In this document: positions 45,696 through 54,139 of the stretch, in pieces
Layout: every line of letters starts with the position of its first letter
How positions within the stretch are numbered: the stretch's first letter is position 1
DNA from: Paraburkholderia flagellata
GTDB lineage: Bacteria > Pseudomonadota > Gammaproteobacteria > Burkholderiales > Burkholderiaceae
Length of the DNA: 64,000 bases
Reading direction: 5' to 3'
Assembly: GCF_021390645.1 (NCBI RefSeq)
Contig: NZ_JAJEJT010000004.1
Span: 620,001-684,000, forward strand
The notes under the pieces: generated by a model
The model's database searches: none
What the model saw: only the letters and a program-made list of their open reading frames with translations
Told to the model about the DNA's origin: nothing
Program-made: the position numbers and the translations under genes

Positions 45696-47810
45696 ATGAC
45701 ATCGAGAAGCCGCCGTGACTTTCTCCGCACCGCCGCGATGAGCGCCGGTTCGGCCACCGCTCTGACGATGCTGCCGCAGGGCATCCGCAACGCGCTCGCG
45801 ATTCCCGCGAACAATCGCACGGGGAGCATCCGCGATGTCGAGCACATCGTGATCCTCATGCAGGAGAACCGTTCGTTCGACCATTACTTCGGCACGCTGC
45901 GCGGCGTGCGCGGCTACGGCGACACGCGCGCGATCACGCTGCCCAACGGCAAGCCCGTATGGAACCAGCAGCTCGCAGCCGGTGTGGGCGAAGTGCTGCC
46001 GTTCCACCCCACGGCGGCCAACCTGGGCCTGCAGTTCCTTCAGGATCTGCCGCACGACTGGCCCACCACGCACGCGGCATGGAACGGCGGCCGCTACGAC
46101 CAGTGGGTGCCCGCCAAGGGCACGACGACGATGGCGTACCTCACGCGCGACGACATCCCGTTCCACTATCAACTCGCCGACGCCTTCACGATCTGCGACG
46201 CGTACCACTGCTCAACGCTGACCTCGACCGACCCGAACCGCTACTACATGTGGACGGGCTGGGTGGGCAACGACGGCAGCGGCGGCGGCCCAGTGGTCGA
46301 CAACGCGGAAGCCGGCTACGGCTGGTCCACATATCCCGAGGTGCTGCAAAACGCGGGCATTACGTGGAAGATCTACCAGGACATTGGCGAAGGCCTCGAC
46401 GCCAAAGGCTCATGGGGCTGGACGGGCGACAACCCGTACATCGGCAACTACGGCGACAACTCGCTGCTGTACTTCCATCAGTACCAGAACGCGCAGCCCG
46501 GCAATCCGCTCTACGACCGCGCTCGCACGGGCACGAACGTGCTCGGCGGCGGCGGCTATTTCGATGTGCTGAAGCAGGACGTGGCGAACAACGCACTGCC
46601 GCAGGTCTCGTGGATCGTGGCGCCGGAAGCGTATTCCGAACATCCGAACTGGCCCGCGAACTATGGCGCATGGTACGTCGACCAGGTGCTGCAAATTCTC
46701 ACGTCGAACCCGGACCTGTGGAGCAAGACCGTGCTGCTCGTGAATTACGACGAGAACGACGGCTTCTTCGATCACCTCGCGCCCCCGTTCCCGCCGGCCT
46801 CGAGCGCGAACGGCCTCTCGACCGTCGACACCACCAACGAGATTTTCCCGGGCAGCAGCACGTACGCTGCGGGCCCGTATGGCCTTGGGCCGCGCGTGCC
46901 GATGCTCGTGGTCTCGCCGTGGTCGCGCGGCGGATGGGTGTGCTCGGAAACGTTCGACCATACGTCCGTGATCCGCTTCATCGAGAAGCGCTTCGGTCTG
47001 CAGCACGATTTGCGCGAGCCGAACATCACGCCGTGGCGCCGTACCGTGTGCGGCGACCTCACGTCGGCATTCAACTTCGCCACGCCTAACGCGGCGATTC
47101 CCACGCTGCCTCCCACGACGGGCTATGCGCCGCCCGACAAGATCCGTCATCCCAGCTACGTGCCGGTCCCGCCCGTCGTGGGCAGCGTGCCGAAGCAGGA
47201 GGCGGGCGTGCGCAATGCGCGCGCGCTGCCGTATGAGTTGTTCGTGCGCTTCGATGCGAATGCAGGCTCGGGCGACGTCGGCGCGCGCTTCGTCAATTCG
47301 GGCCGCGCCGGCGCGGTGTTCCTCGTCTACACGGCGGGCAGCACGGATGCGCCGCGCACCTATACGGTCGAAGCCGGCAAGCATCTGCAGGACAAGCTCG
47401 CGATTGGCGCCACTGGTGCGTACGACTTCAGCGTGCATGGACCGAACGGTTTTCTGCGCCGTTTCGCGGGCACTCAGGTCAAATCGGGCTGGTTCGGCGG
47501 CAACGAAACGGCGCGCCCTGAAGTGACCGAGGGCTACGACGTGGCGAATGGCAACCTGCAACTGCGTCTCGAGAACAGGGGCGGCGCGCGTTGCCAGTTC
47601 ACGATCGTCAACGCGTATGACCCGAGCGCGAAGATCCAGCGCACCGTGCGCGGCGGCGACACCGAGCAGCTCTATCTCGACCTGCGCAACGCGTACGGCT
47701 GGTACGACCTGACGATCACGGTCGATAGCGATTCGACCTTCGTGCGCCGCATTGCGGGCCACGTCGAAACGGGGCGCCCGAGCTATAGCGATCCCGCGCT
47801 CGGCGCTTGA
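45696..47810 (+). CDS. Tat-exported phospholipase C, phosphocholine-specific family
   Basis: 704 residues from ATG 45696. The N-terminus has a twin-arginine signal (SRRDFL, residues 5-10). The phosphoesterase domain opens with VILMQENRSFDHYFGTL (Q56-E57-N58), the metal-binding start of the bacterial PLC/acid phosphatase family, and ends near residue 460. Two beta-rich DUF756 domains follow (about 505-600 and 610-695), as in PlcH/PlcN of Pseudomonas and Burkholderia. It hydrolyses phosphatidylcholine or related lipids, releasing a phosphorylated head group. A strong terminator follows. Confidence 0.9.
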   Translation: MTSRSRRDFLRTAAMSAGSATALTMLPQGIRNALAIPANNRTGSIRDVEHIVILMQENRSFDHYFGTLRGVRGYGDTRAITLPNGKPVWNQQLAAGVGEVLPFHPTAANLGLQFLQDLPHDWPTTHAAWNGGRYDQWVPAKGTTTMAYLTRDDIPFHYQLADAFTICDAYHCSTLTSTDPNRYYMWTGWVGNDGSGGGPVVDNAEAGYGWSTYPEVLQNAGITWKIYQDIGEGLDAKGSWGWTGDNPYIGNYGDNSLLYFHQYQNAQPGNPLYDRARTGTNVLGGGGYFDVLKQDVANNALPQVSWIVAPEAYSEHPNWPANYGAWYVDQVLQILTSNPDLWSKTVLLVNYDENDGFFDHLAPPFPPASSANGLSTVDTTNEIFPGSSTYAAGPYGLGPRVPMLVVSPWSRGGWVCSETFDHTSVIRFIEKRFGLQHDLREPNITPWRRTVCGDLTSAFNFATPNAAIPTLPPTTGYAPPDKIRHPSYVPVPPVVGSVPKQEAGVRNARALPYELFVRFDANAGSGDVGARFVNSGRAGAVFLVYTAGSTDAPRTYTVEAGKHLQDKLAIGATGAYDFSVHGPNGFLRRFAGTQVKSGWFGGNETARPEVTEGYDVANGNLQLRLENRGGARCQFTIVNAYDPSAKIQRTVRGGDTEQLYLDLRNAYGWYDLTITVDSDSTFVRRIAGHVETGRPSYSDPALGA

Positions 47811-47831
47811 TGCGGCCTAAGGAGTAAGGTG

Positions 47832-47863
47832 AGCCACGGCTTTCGCTAGCCGTGGCTTTTTTT
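47832..47863 (+). terminator. Rho-independent terminator of phospholipase C gene
   Basis: AGCCACGGCT (47832-47841) and AGCCGTGGCT (47848-47857) form a perfect 10-bp stem with a six-base loop, followed directly by a run of six Ts. The best terminator in the window. Confidence 0.9.
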
Positions 47864-47892
47864 GTTTACCGCGCAATCATGCAGGGGCGCCA

Positions 47893-48183
47893 CTAGCGCC
47901 AGCGCGGAGGCGGCGGTCCCCAGCCTGGATGGCGGACGTGTCTCGGACCCCTGAAGTGCGGAGGATGGTGCCACGGAGAAAAGCCGTGGCGCGAATACAC
48001 GACAGGCGGCGGCCACATGGGCGCGGGATGCATGAAGAGCACGGGCGGCGGCGGCGCGTAGAACGCCCCCGGAATACCGATGCCCACGCCCACATTGACG
48101 TTCACGCGCGCCTGTGCGGTTTGCATCGCGCACAGCGTTGCCGCGATACAAAGGAATGCAAACTTCGACACACGGAGTTTCAT
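47893..48183 (-). CDS. Small exported protein rich in proline and histidine
   Basis: 96 residues. A signal peptide ends near QTAQARVNV; the mature part begins VNVNVGVGIGIPGAFY and continues with proline runs and many His, Arg and Trp. Similar short secreted proteins are common in Burkholderia, but I know no function; His richness might bind metal. It lies 44 bases after the Spy/LTXXQ-like gene on the same strand and may share its promoter. Confidence 0.6.
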   Translation of the reverse strand: MKLRVSKFAFLCIAATLCAMQTAQARVNVNVGVGIGIPGAFYAPPPPVLFMHPAPMWPPPVVYSRHGFSPWHHPPHFRGPRHVRHPGWGPPPPRWR

Positions 48184-48227
48184 CGTCGATCCTCCGTCGC
48201 AAGCGCGTGGCCGGCGCTCGCGGCTGG

Positions 48228-48644
48228 TTATTTCGTGTGCGCTTCAGCGGGCCGGAAAGCGGCGTCCGCAAGTTTCTTCTGCGAATCGGGCATATCCGCG
48301 TAAAGCGCCGAGAAGGCATCGAGCATCGCTTTGCTGCCATCGGCATTCGCCTGGGCGATCTCGTTCCACGATTGAAGGTTCTCCACCGCGGTTTGCTGCT
48401 GCGCGTTGTCGTGCCGCTGCTGGATCAGGTCGTCGACCGTTTTGGCGTTATTACGCATGACGTCGGCCACTTTCGCCCACTTGTCCTCTTCGGCGGGAGT
48501 AATCTTCAGTTCGGCATGCAATTCTTTCACGCGGTCGTCGACGGTTTCAGCATGATGCTGATGCGACGACGCAGCCGGAGCGCTGGCCTGCGCCCAGCAT
48601 GTAGAAGCGCCGAGCAGGGCTAGTGCAAGCAGGACAGGTTTCAT
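48228..48644 (-). CDS. Spy/CpxP-like (LTXXQ) periplasmic protein
   Basis: 138 residues from ATG 48644. Signal peptide MKPVLLALALLGASTCWAQA, then a helical periplasmic domain with the LKITPAEEDKWAKVADVM motif, a variant of the LTxxQ motif of Spy/CpxP chaperones, and a second NLQSWNEIAQANADGSKAML helix. It may help protect proteins under envelope stress. Divergent from the phospholipase A gene (about 210 bases apart). Confidence 0.75.
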   Translation of the reverse strand: MKPVLLALALLGASTCWAQASAPAASSHQHHAETVDDRVKELHAELKITPAEEDKWAKVADVMRNNAKTVDDLIQQRHDNAQQQTAVENLQSWNEIAQANADGSKAMLDAFSALYADMPDSQKKLADAAFRPAEAHTK

Positions 48645-48856
48645 TGTCAGTCCTCGCGAAAAGCGTTCGCCGGTATTTGCCGGCGACCCGGAACAAACGT
48701 TTTGATCATAGCAGCGCAAGCAAACAATTCAATTTTGGCGGCCTGTCTGTAACAGGGAATAGGGCACGATTCCCGAAAGCACCACGCTTCACTCGTAGAA
48801 CAGCATCGTCTGGATTCGCCGCGCGGCGAATCATTCTGGCGATAGAAGGAGGCAAC

Positions 48857-50230
48857 GTGGCGAATCGAATGGCAACTTGCAGGGAATCCGCTTTCCGCTC
48901 CGAACAGGGCGTGCGGCCGCCATGGGGGCGGCTGGCGTGCCTGGCGCTGGCCGCGGCCACGCTCGCGGGCTACGTGCCGGCGAGCGACGCTGCTGTGTCC
49001 ATCATGCGGCCTCCGCGCGAAGCCAGGTCCGACGAGCCGCTCGTGGTGACGATTGTCTATACCGGCGACGCGCCCTCGGGTACCTCGGTCGATGTGCCAC
49101 GCACGTTGAGCATTACGCTCACCAACGGCGAGCAGTTGCCAAGAGCCGTGCTGCTCACACGCGATTCCGGCGCGCCCGAGCACGTGCGGCTCGCGGCCGG
49201 CGAAATGAAGGCGGTGAGCTATAGCGCGCCGTGGCCCGAGTGGGCGCGCGGCGCCGTGAGAGTGGACGTGCCAGGCGTGGACGTTTCGCCTTCGGTGGTG
49301 CTGCTCACGCGCAAGCCACGCGAGGCGACGGCGAATGCGGCCACGCCGGCACCGGCGCCAGCGGCGGCAGCGGTTGCGCCCGCATCCACCCCGCTCGCAA
49401 TCGTGCCAGCCGAAGGGCCGATGGCGGGCAACGAATCGCTCGCCGCGCAAATGCCGCCCTCGACGGTGAAGCCTTCGAATTCGCTCATGCCTGATTTGAC
49501 CACCGTTATCCTGGGCCGCTTTTCGTTCTACCAACCGAATTATTTCGCGGACGGCTTTGCCTCGAACGACTCCGATCTCGCGAAATTCCAGGTCAGTTTC
49601 AAATTCCGCTTAGTGATGCCGGACGATCCACGCTCGCGAGGTTTCGTCGACAACCTTTATTTCGCGTACACGCAAACCTCTCTGTGGGACATCAACGAGT
49701 ATTCCGCGCCGTTCCGCGATACGAGCTACATGCCGGCACTCTTCTACTACCTCGAGGACACCGGCTGGCGGTCGAAGTGGTTCACGCGCATGGGGATCGA
49801 GGCGGGCTACGAGCACGATTCGAACGGAGAAGACGGACCGGAGTCGCGCGGCCTCGATTATTTTTACGTGAAGCCGATCTGGGACTTCGGCGACATCAAT
49901 GCGAACCACCTGACCATCGCACCGAAGATCTATGGGTACACGCACATTGCAGGGGAGAACTCGAATATTGCCGACTATCGCGGCTACGTCGATTTGCTGA
50001 TCAAATACGGCAGCCCGGATGGCTGGCAACTCGCAACTACGCTGAGAAAGGGCACGAAATCGTGGTATGGCAGCGTCGATGCGCAATTCACATACCCGCT
50101 TGCCAAACTGTTCGGCAACGCCTGGGGCGGCTACTTCTGGGTCGGCTATTTCAACGGCTATGGCGAGGATCTTCTCGATTACAACCAGCACCGCTGGGCT
50201 GCACGCATGGGTTTCGCCTTGTCGCGTTGA
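48857..50230 (+). CDS. pldA: Outer-membrane phospholipase A
   Basis: 457 residues from GTG 48857, with AAGGAGG upstream; ATG 48869 is an alternative. The frame is open further upstream but overlaps the divergent promoter. A signal-like segment ends near PASDAAVSI. A linker rich in Ala/Pro (about 165-185) precedes the 12-strand barrel (about 220-457), with the catalytic GYEHDSNG (H320, S322) and the Asn later in IYGYTHIAGEN. It is longer at the N-terminus than E. coli PldA (about 290 residues) by a roughly 130-residue periplasmic domain. Confidence 0.87.
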   Translation: MANRMATCRESAFRSEQGVRPPWGRLACLALAAATLAGYVPASDAAVSIMRPPREARSDEPLVVTIVYTGDAPSGTSVDVPRTLSITLTNGEQLPRAVLLTRDSGAPEHVRLAAGEMKAVSYSAPWPEWARGAVRVDVPGVDVSPSVVLLTRKPREATANAATPAPAPAAAAVAPASTPLAIVPAEGPMAGNESLAAQMPPSTVKPSNSLMPDLTTVILGRFSFYQPNYFADGFASNDSDLAKFQVSFKFRLVMPDDPRSRGFVDNLYFAYTQTSLWDINEYSAPFRDTSYMPALFYYLEDTGWRSKWFTRMGIEAGYEHDSNGEDGPESRGLDYFYVKPIWDFGDINANHLTIAPKIYGYTHIAGENSNIADYRGYVDLLIKYGSPDGWQLATTLRKGTKSWYGSVDAQFTYPLAKLFGNAWGGYFWVGYFNGYGEDLLDYNQHRWAARMGFALSR

Positions 50231-50273
50231 TTGAACGTGCGGATGTTATGAAACGCCTGTACTCACACGTGGC

Positions 50274-50651
50274 TCAGGCAATGGACTGACCCACCACGAA
50301 CCGGTGGCCATCCGGCGTCGCCACAGTGCATTCGCGCATGCCGTACGGACGATCGACCGGAGGCTGCAGGACGATGGCCCCTTTCCGCGCGAATTCGTCG
50401 TGCAGCGCGTTCACGTCGTCGACTTCCAGATAGCCGAAATAGCTGTGATCGCCCGTGGCCACTGGGGGCAACGCATCGGGGCAATGGCCGAGCATGATCC
50501 GTACGTCGCCCCTCGCGACGATGCGCCAGTCGGTCGCATCGGCCCAATCCACGCGAAAGCCGAGCACGTCGCGAAAGTACGCGGTATTGCGATCGAGGTC
50601 CTGAACTGCAAGGACAAATGCGAAGGGCCGTAGCGTGTTCGTGTCGGACAT
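50274..50651 (-). CDS. VOC-family (glyoxalase-like) protein
   Basis: 125 residues from ATG 50651. The pattern AFVLAVQDLDRNTAYFRDVLGF, and TPDGHRFVVGQ at the end, is typical of vicinal-oxygen-chelate proteins, which include glyoxalases, dioxygenases and antibiotic-binding proteins. Which of these is not evident. Stands alone, convergent with pldA. Confidence 0.8.
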   Translation of the reverse strand: MSDTNTLRPFAFVLAVQDLDRNTAYFRDVLGFRVDWADATDWRIVARGDVRIMLGHCPDALPPVATGDHSYFGYLEVDDVNALHDEFARKGAIVLQPPVDRPYGMRECTVATPDGHRFVVGQSIA

Positions 50652-50803
50652 GAGCGATCTTTCCCCACAGGGATTCGATGAGAGTGGCGTGAGTATGACG
50701 CACGCAGCGGGCACCGTGTTTGCTCGCTGCACAAGCAACGCGCCAACCACAGCCGGGGCTAGCCAGTCGCAACGCTGCTCGCGCGCACATCGGAGGAATG
50801 ACC

Positions 50804-51064
50804 ATGAACGACGAACGGGAAGAGCGCATCCGGCGACGCGCCTATCAACTCTGGGAAGACGACGGCGCGCCCGAAGGCCGGGCGGACGAATACTGGAGCC
50901 GCGCCGAAAAGCAGATTGCCGCCGAATACGATGTAGAGGGAGATACGCCGAATATCGCCAGCGATCAGGCCGGCAAGCGCCGGCTTGCCGGCGACCCCCT
51001 GCAGGAAAGCGACGTCATGCCGCCGAACGAACTGGCGCGGGACAAGCGGCGCGGTGGAATGTGA
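50804..51064 (+). CDS. DUF2934-domain protein
   Basis: 86 residues from ATG 50804, with GGAGG seven bases upstream. The core ERIRRRAYQLWEDDGAPEGR and DEYWSRAEKQI is the DUF2934 domain, found in many rhizobia and Burkholderia. It is charged, soluble and of unknown role. The adjacent VOC gene is divergent. Confidence 0.85.
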   Translation: MNDEREERIRRRAYQLWEDDGAPEGRADEYWSRAEKQIAAEYDVEGDTPNIASDQAGKRRLAGDPLQESDVMPPNELARDKRRGGM

Positions 51065-51113
51065 AAACGCGAATGCGCCGCGCTTCAGACCATAGCGGCG
51101 AACTTTTCACGCA

Positions 51114-51377
51114 TCAGTGATGCGCGAAAAGATCGTTGCGACCCTCGTGTGACATGAGTGCGGCATGGCGCGAGGTTTGCGCGACAGATGCGTTCGAAGT
51201 GCCCGAACTTCCCATTCCATAGCCGGTGTCATCGGGGCGTTGTGGGCTGGCGAGCTGCGGGTTTGTCGGTTGCTGCATCTGTGTGGCCTGTGAGGGAGGT
51301 TCGGCATTATGCGCGAAGGCGGCGGGGGACAAAACAACGCCGAGCGAGACAATTGCGGTAGCAAGCATACGTTTCAT
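51114..51377 (-). CDS. Small exported protein of unknown function
   Basis: 87 residues from ATG 51377. A signal peptide (MKRMLATAIVSLGVVLSPAAFA) precedes a mature part of about 65 residues rich in Gln, Ser, Pro and His, ending LFAHH. I recognise no family. Its end resembles that of the DUF4148 protein at 44119 (AYAHH) only superficially. Confidence 0.55.
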   Translation of the reverse strand: MKRMLATAIVSLGVVLSPAAFAHNAEPPSQATQMQQPTNPQLASPQRPDDTGYGMGSSGTSNASVAQTSRHAALMSHEGRNDLFAHH

Positions 51378-51656
51378 GACACTGACTCCATATATTGAAA
51401 ATAGATTCGGATTACTGAAGAAATGGGCAAGATTTGCAAAACTGCTTGTGCAAGCGCTCATTCGACATTGCGCCGTCCGAGTTCCACGACGCATGTCCTC
51501 AGACTACGTAGCCAACCTTAGAGCTTGCTTATGCGCAAGCGATGACGCGCGTTTTGCGCGTAATTGGCGGTGGTTAAGGTTTAGTTAAGCAACGGCAGCC
51601 TATAGTCCAGGGCTATATCGTTCCGCCCCTCATGCGGCGCAAGGAGAGGAGTATTC

Positions 51657-52445
51657 ATGTCTACCACCACTCGAAGTTTCATCGAAGATGCGGTGAGCAA
51701 GGTCCCAGCCGTGACGTTAGGCTTCTGGATCATCAAGGTTGCTTGCACCACGCTCGGCGAAACCGGCGGCGACTGGGTGACGATGTCACTGAATCTGGGC
51801 TATCTGGTTGGCACGCTCATTTTCTTCGCGTGCTTCGTCGTGCTGGTGTCGGCGCAGATCCGTGCACAGCGCTTCTACCCGTGGCTCTATTGGGCGACCA
51901 TTGTCGCCACGACCACGCTCGGCACGACGCTTGCCGACTTTTTCGACCGTTCGCTCGGCGTGGGCTATCCCGGCGGCGTGTCGATCATTCTGCTGCTGCT
52001 CGTGGCCAGCCTCGCGATCTGGTATCGCGTAGAAGGCACGGTTTCGATCGAGAGCGTCGCGACGCCGCGCGTCGAGTGGTTTTACTGGACTACCATCCTG
52101 TTTTCGCAAACGCTCGGCACGGCGCTGGGCGACTGGGTGGCGGGCGAGGACCGTGGCGGCCTTGGCGTGGGCTACGAAGTCGGCGCCGCGATCTTTGGCG
52201 CGAGCCTCGTTATCGTGGGCCTGCTGTGGTTGTGGCCGCGCGTGTCGCGCACGGCGCTGTTCTGGTTCGCGTTCGTGCTCACGCGTCCGCTCGGCGCGAC
52301 GCTCGGCGATCTGCTCGACAAGCCAGTGGCCGATGGCGGCCTGCACTTCAGCCGGTTGTATGCATCCGTGCTGCTGATGATTTTTATCGTCGGCTGCATC
52401 GTGGTGCTGCCGCAGCGTGCCGCGCGCCGGGCGTATGACGCGTAG
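51657..52445 (+). CDS. Membrane protein with four tandem DUF347-type repeats
   Basis: 262 residues, eight hydrophobic helices in four repeats. The repeat core reads FWIIKVACTTLGETGGDW, YWATIVATTTLGTTLADF, YWTTILFSQTLGTALGDW and FWFAFVLTRPLGATLGDL, each followed by a G-Y/L-rich second helix. This is the DUF347 (COG4705) family of predicted membrane-anchored proteins of unknown role. GGAGAGG precedes ATG 51657. Single-gene unit. Confidence 0.85.
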   Translation: MSTTTRSFIEDAVSKVPAVTLGFWIIKVACTTLGETGGDWVTMSLNLGYLVGTLIFFACFVVLVSAQIRAQRFYPWLYWATIVATTTLGTTLADFFDRSLGVGYPGGVSIILLLLVASLAIWYRVEGTVSIESVATPRVEWFYWTTILFSQTLGTALGDWVAGEDRGGLGVGYEVGAAIFGASLVIVGLLWLWPRVSRTALFWFAFVLTRPLGATLGDLLDKPVADGGLHFSRLYASVLLMIFIVGCIVVLPQRAARRAYDA

Positions 52446-52468
52446 CGCGCATCACTGCGCGTTGCCCA

Positions 52469-54139
52469 CTATGGCATCACGCACGTGAAATTAGCCGCGA
52501 GATTCAGATTACCCTTGCCCAAATAGCGCGGGAACGCAGGGTAGCGGCACAGCGGCCGCGTGCGGCCGTTCGTGGCCTGCGCAATGTCGGTCACGAACAG
52601 CGTTTGCGGCGCGCTGGCGTGCGTGACCCAGTCGTCGAGCGCGCCGAGCAGATCGACGGATGGAATGAACACGCCATTGCCGTGCTGGTAACCCGGCACC
52701 ATGTATAGCCGCATGAAACCGTCCACGCGCTCTTCGCCGTAGCGCCCGATCAGCCCCTGGTAGTACGCGATCGTCTGGTTCGGGCTGATGACCTCGTCGG
52801 CGAGACCCTGCAAGGTGATGAGCTTGCCGCCTCGCGCAATGTAGCGCGAGATGTCGGGATTCATCGCGCCGATCGTGGTCGACAGTGTGAAAAGCCGCTC
52901 CCGGTAGCGGCCGGGATGCATCACGTCGAAGTTCGTCGAATCGAACGTCGGATCGTGAGTGATGAAATACTTGAGGTAGGCATCGCCCTGCGCATACAGG
53001 TAGCCGTTGGTCACGAACCCCGGTTGAGTCGACCGCTGCGGCGAATGCGCGAGGCCCAGCATGCTCGTGAAGCGCGTGCCCTGGAAGACGTTGTAGCCGC
53101 GATAGCTGTCCGCATTCCAGGCTAGCGCATAGGGCAGGCGCAGGCCGTCGCGCAGGCTCTCCAGCGTCGCGATCTGCGGCGGCGTGAGGCACTCGTCTGC
53201 GGCGGCATGCTGGCGATCTGGCTGATCCTGGGAGGAGCAGCGCAGCGAGTCGATGATCTCCGGCTCTTGCGCGCGGCAGCCCTCGACGTCGCTGATGATG
53301 CCGTCGGCTGCGCCGTCGAGCGCATCGCATACCTGCATCACGCGCGCGTACACGTGCTCCAGCAGTTGTGGCGAAAGATAGCCGCCCGGCGTGCGGTATT
53401 CGTGCTGGCCCACCACGACGCCGATCAAGCGCACGCCCGAGAAGTTCAGCGCGGGCGAATTCGCTATCACGCCGTCGTAGTCGTCGGGGTAGCGCTGGAT
53501 CACGGTGTAGCCTTCGCGGCCGCCCGTCGAGCCGCCTGCGAAATACATGTGTTCCGGCGGCCGCCCGTAGCCGAGCGTGATCAGTGCGAGCGCAACGTCA
53601 TGCGCCTTCTTCAAATGCGCGTAGCCAAAGTTCGTCACGGCTTCTTCAAGCAGTCCGAAGTTCGCCTCAGAGGACGTGCCGTTGTGGCCGGAGTCGTCGC
53701 CGAAGGTCGCGTAGCCGCGCGCGAGCGGCGCGCGGTCGGGCGAGAAGGGCATCGGGCCGGTTCCCGTCACCACGACGCCGCTGTAGCCGCCACCGCCGAA
53801 TTGCAGCGCGCGGCCGTTCCAGCGGCTCGGCAGGTTCACTTCGAAGCGGATATCCGGCGTGCCGGCGCTCTGGGCGCGTATCACGCCGGTCAAGCGGCAG
53901 AAATCGCCGTTGAGATTGCCTGTGGCAGTTGCGGGGATCATCGCGGCGCTCTGCACGAGCGCACCGTTGGTGGGCAAGCCGATGCTCGCGGGTGGCAGCA
54001 GCGCGCCGGCGAGATCGACGCAGTGCAGCGGCAGCGCAGGCGTGTGCTGGGCGAAAGCGTGACCGCTAGCGATGAGCGTGAGTGTGGCGACGGCGATCGC
54101 CTGAAGGGATTCGCGTGCGCGCTTGCCCCGTCGTCTCAT
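52469..54139 (-). CDS. Tannase/feruloyl esterase-family protein
   Basis: 556 residues from ATG 54139, which overlaps the preceding stop as ATGA. A signal peptide ends near GHAFAQHTP. The nucleophile motif GGSTGGREGY (S204) follows an oxyanion-like GGGGYSG, and a late Asp (GLADEVISP) and His (VPGYQHGNG) complete an alpha/beta-hydrolase triad. Cysteine pairs typical of fungal tannases are present, including the CCxx-like C...C of EGCRAQ. It likely cleaves ester bonds of plant phenolics such as feruloyl or galloyl esters in the periplasm or outside the cell. It lies behind the broken opgC gene. Confidence 0.87.
   Translation of the reverse strand: MRRRGKRARESLQAIAVATLTLIASGHAFAQHTPALPLHCVDLAGALLPPASIGLPTNGALVQSAAMIPATATGNLNGDFCRLTGVIRAQSAGTPDIRFEVNLPSRWNGRALQFGGGGYSGVVVTGTGPMPFSPDRAPLARGYATFGDDSGHNGTSSEANFGLLEEAVTNFGYAHLKKAHDVALALITLGYGRPPEHMYFAGGSTGGREGYTVIQRYPDDYDGVIANSPALNFSGVRLIGVVVGQHEYRTPGGYLSPQLLEHVYARVMQVCDALDGAADGIISDVEGCRAQEPEIIDSLRCSSQDQPDRQHAAADECLTPPQIATLESLRDGLRLPYALAWNADSYRGYNVFQGTRFTSMLGLAHSPQRSTQPGFVTNGYLYAQGDAYLKYFITHDPTFDSTNFDVMHPGRYRERLFTLSTTIGAMNPDISRYIARGGKLITLQGLADEVISPNQTIAYYQGLIGRYGEERVDGFMRLYMVPGYQHGNGVFIPSVDLLGALDDWVTHASAPQTLFVTDIAQATNGRTRPLCRYPAFPRYLGKGNLNLAANFTCVMP

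Noticed and set aside
46410..47762. 450-residue minus-strand frame
   Set aside because: Antisense to phospholipase C and rich in Arg/His/Ala.
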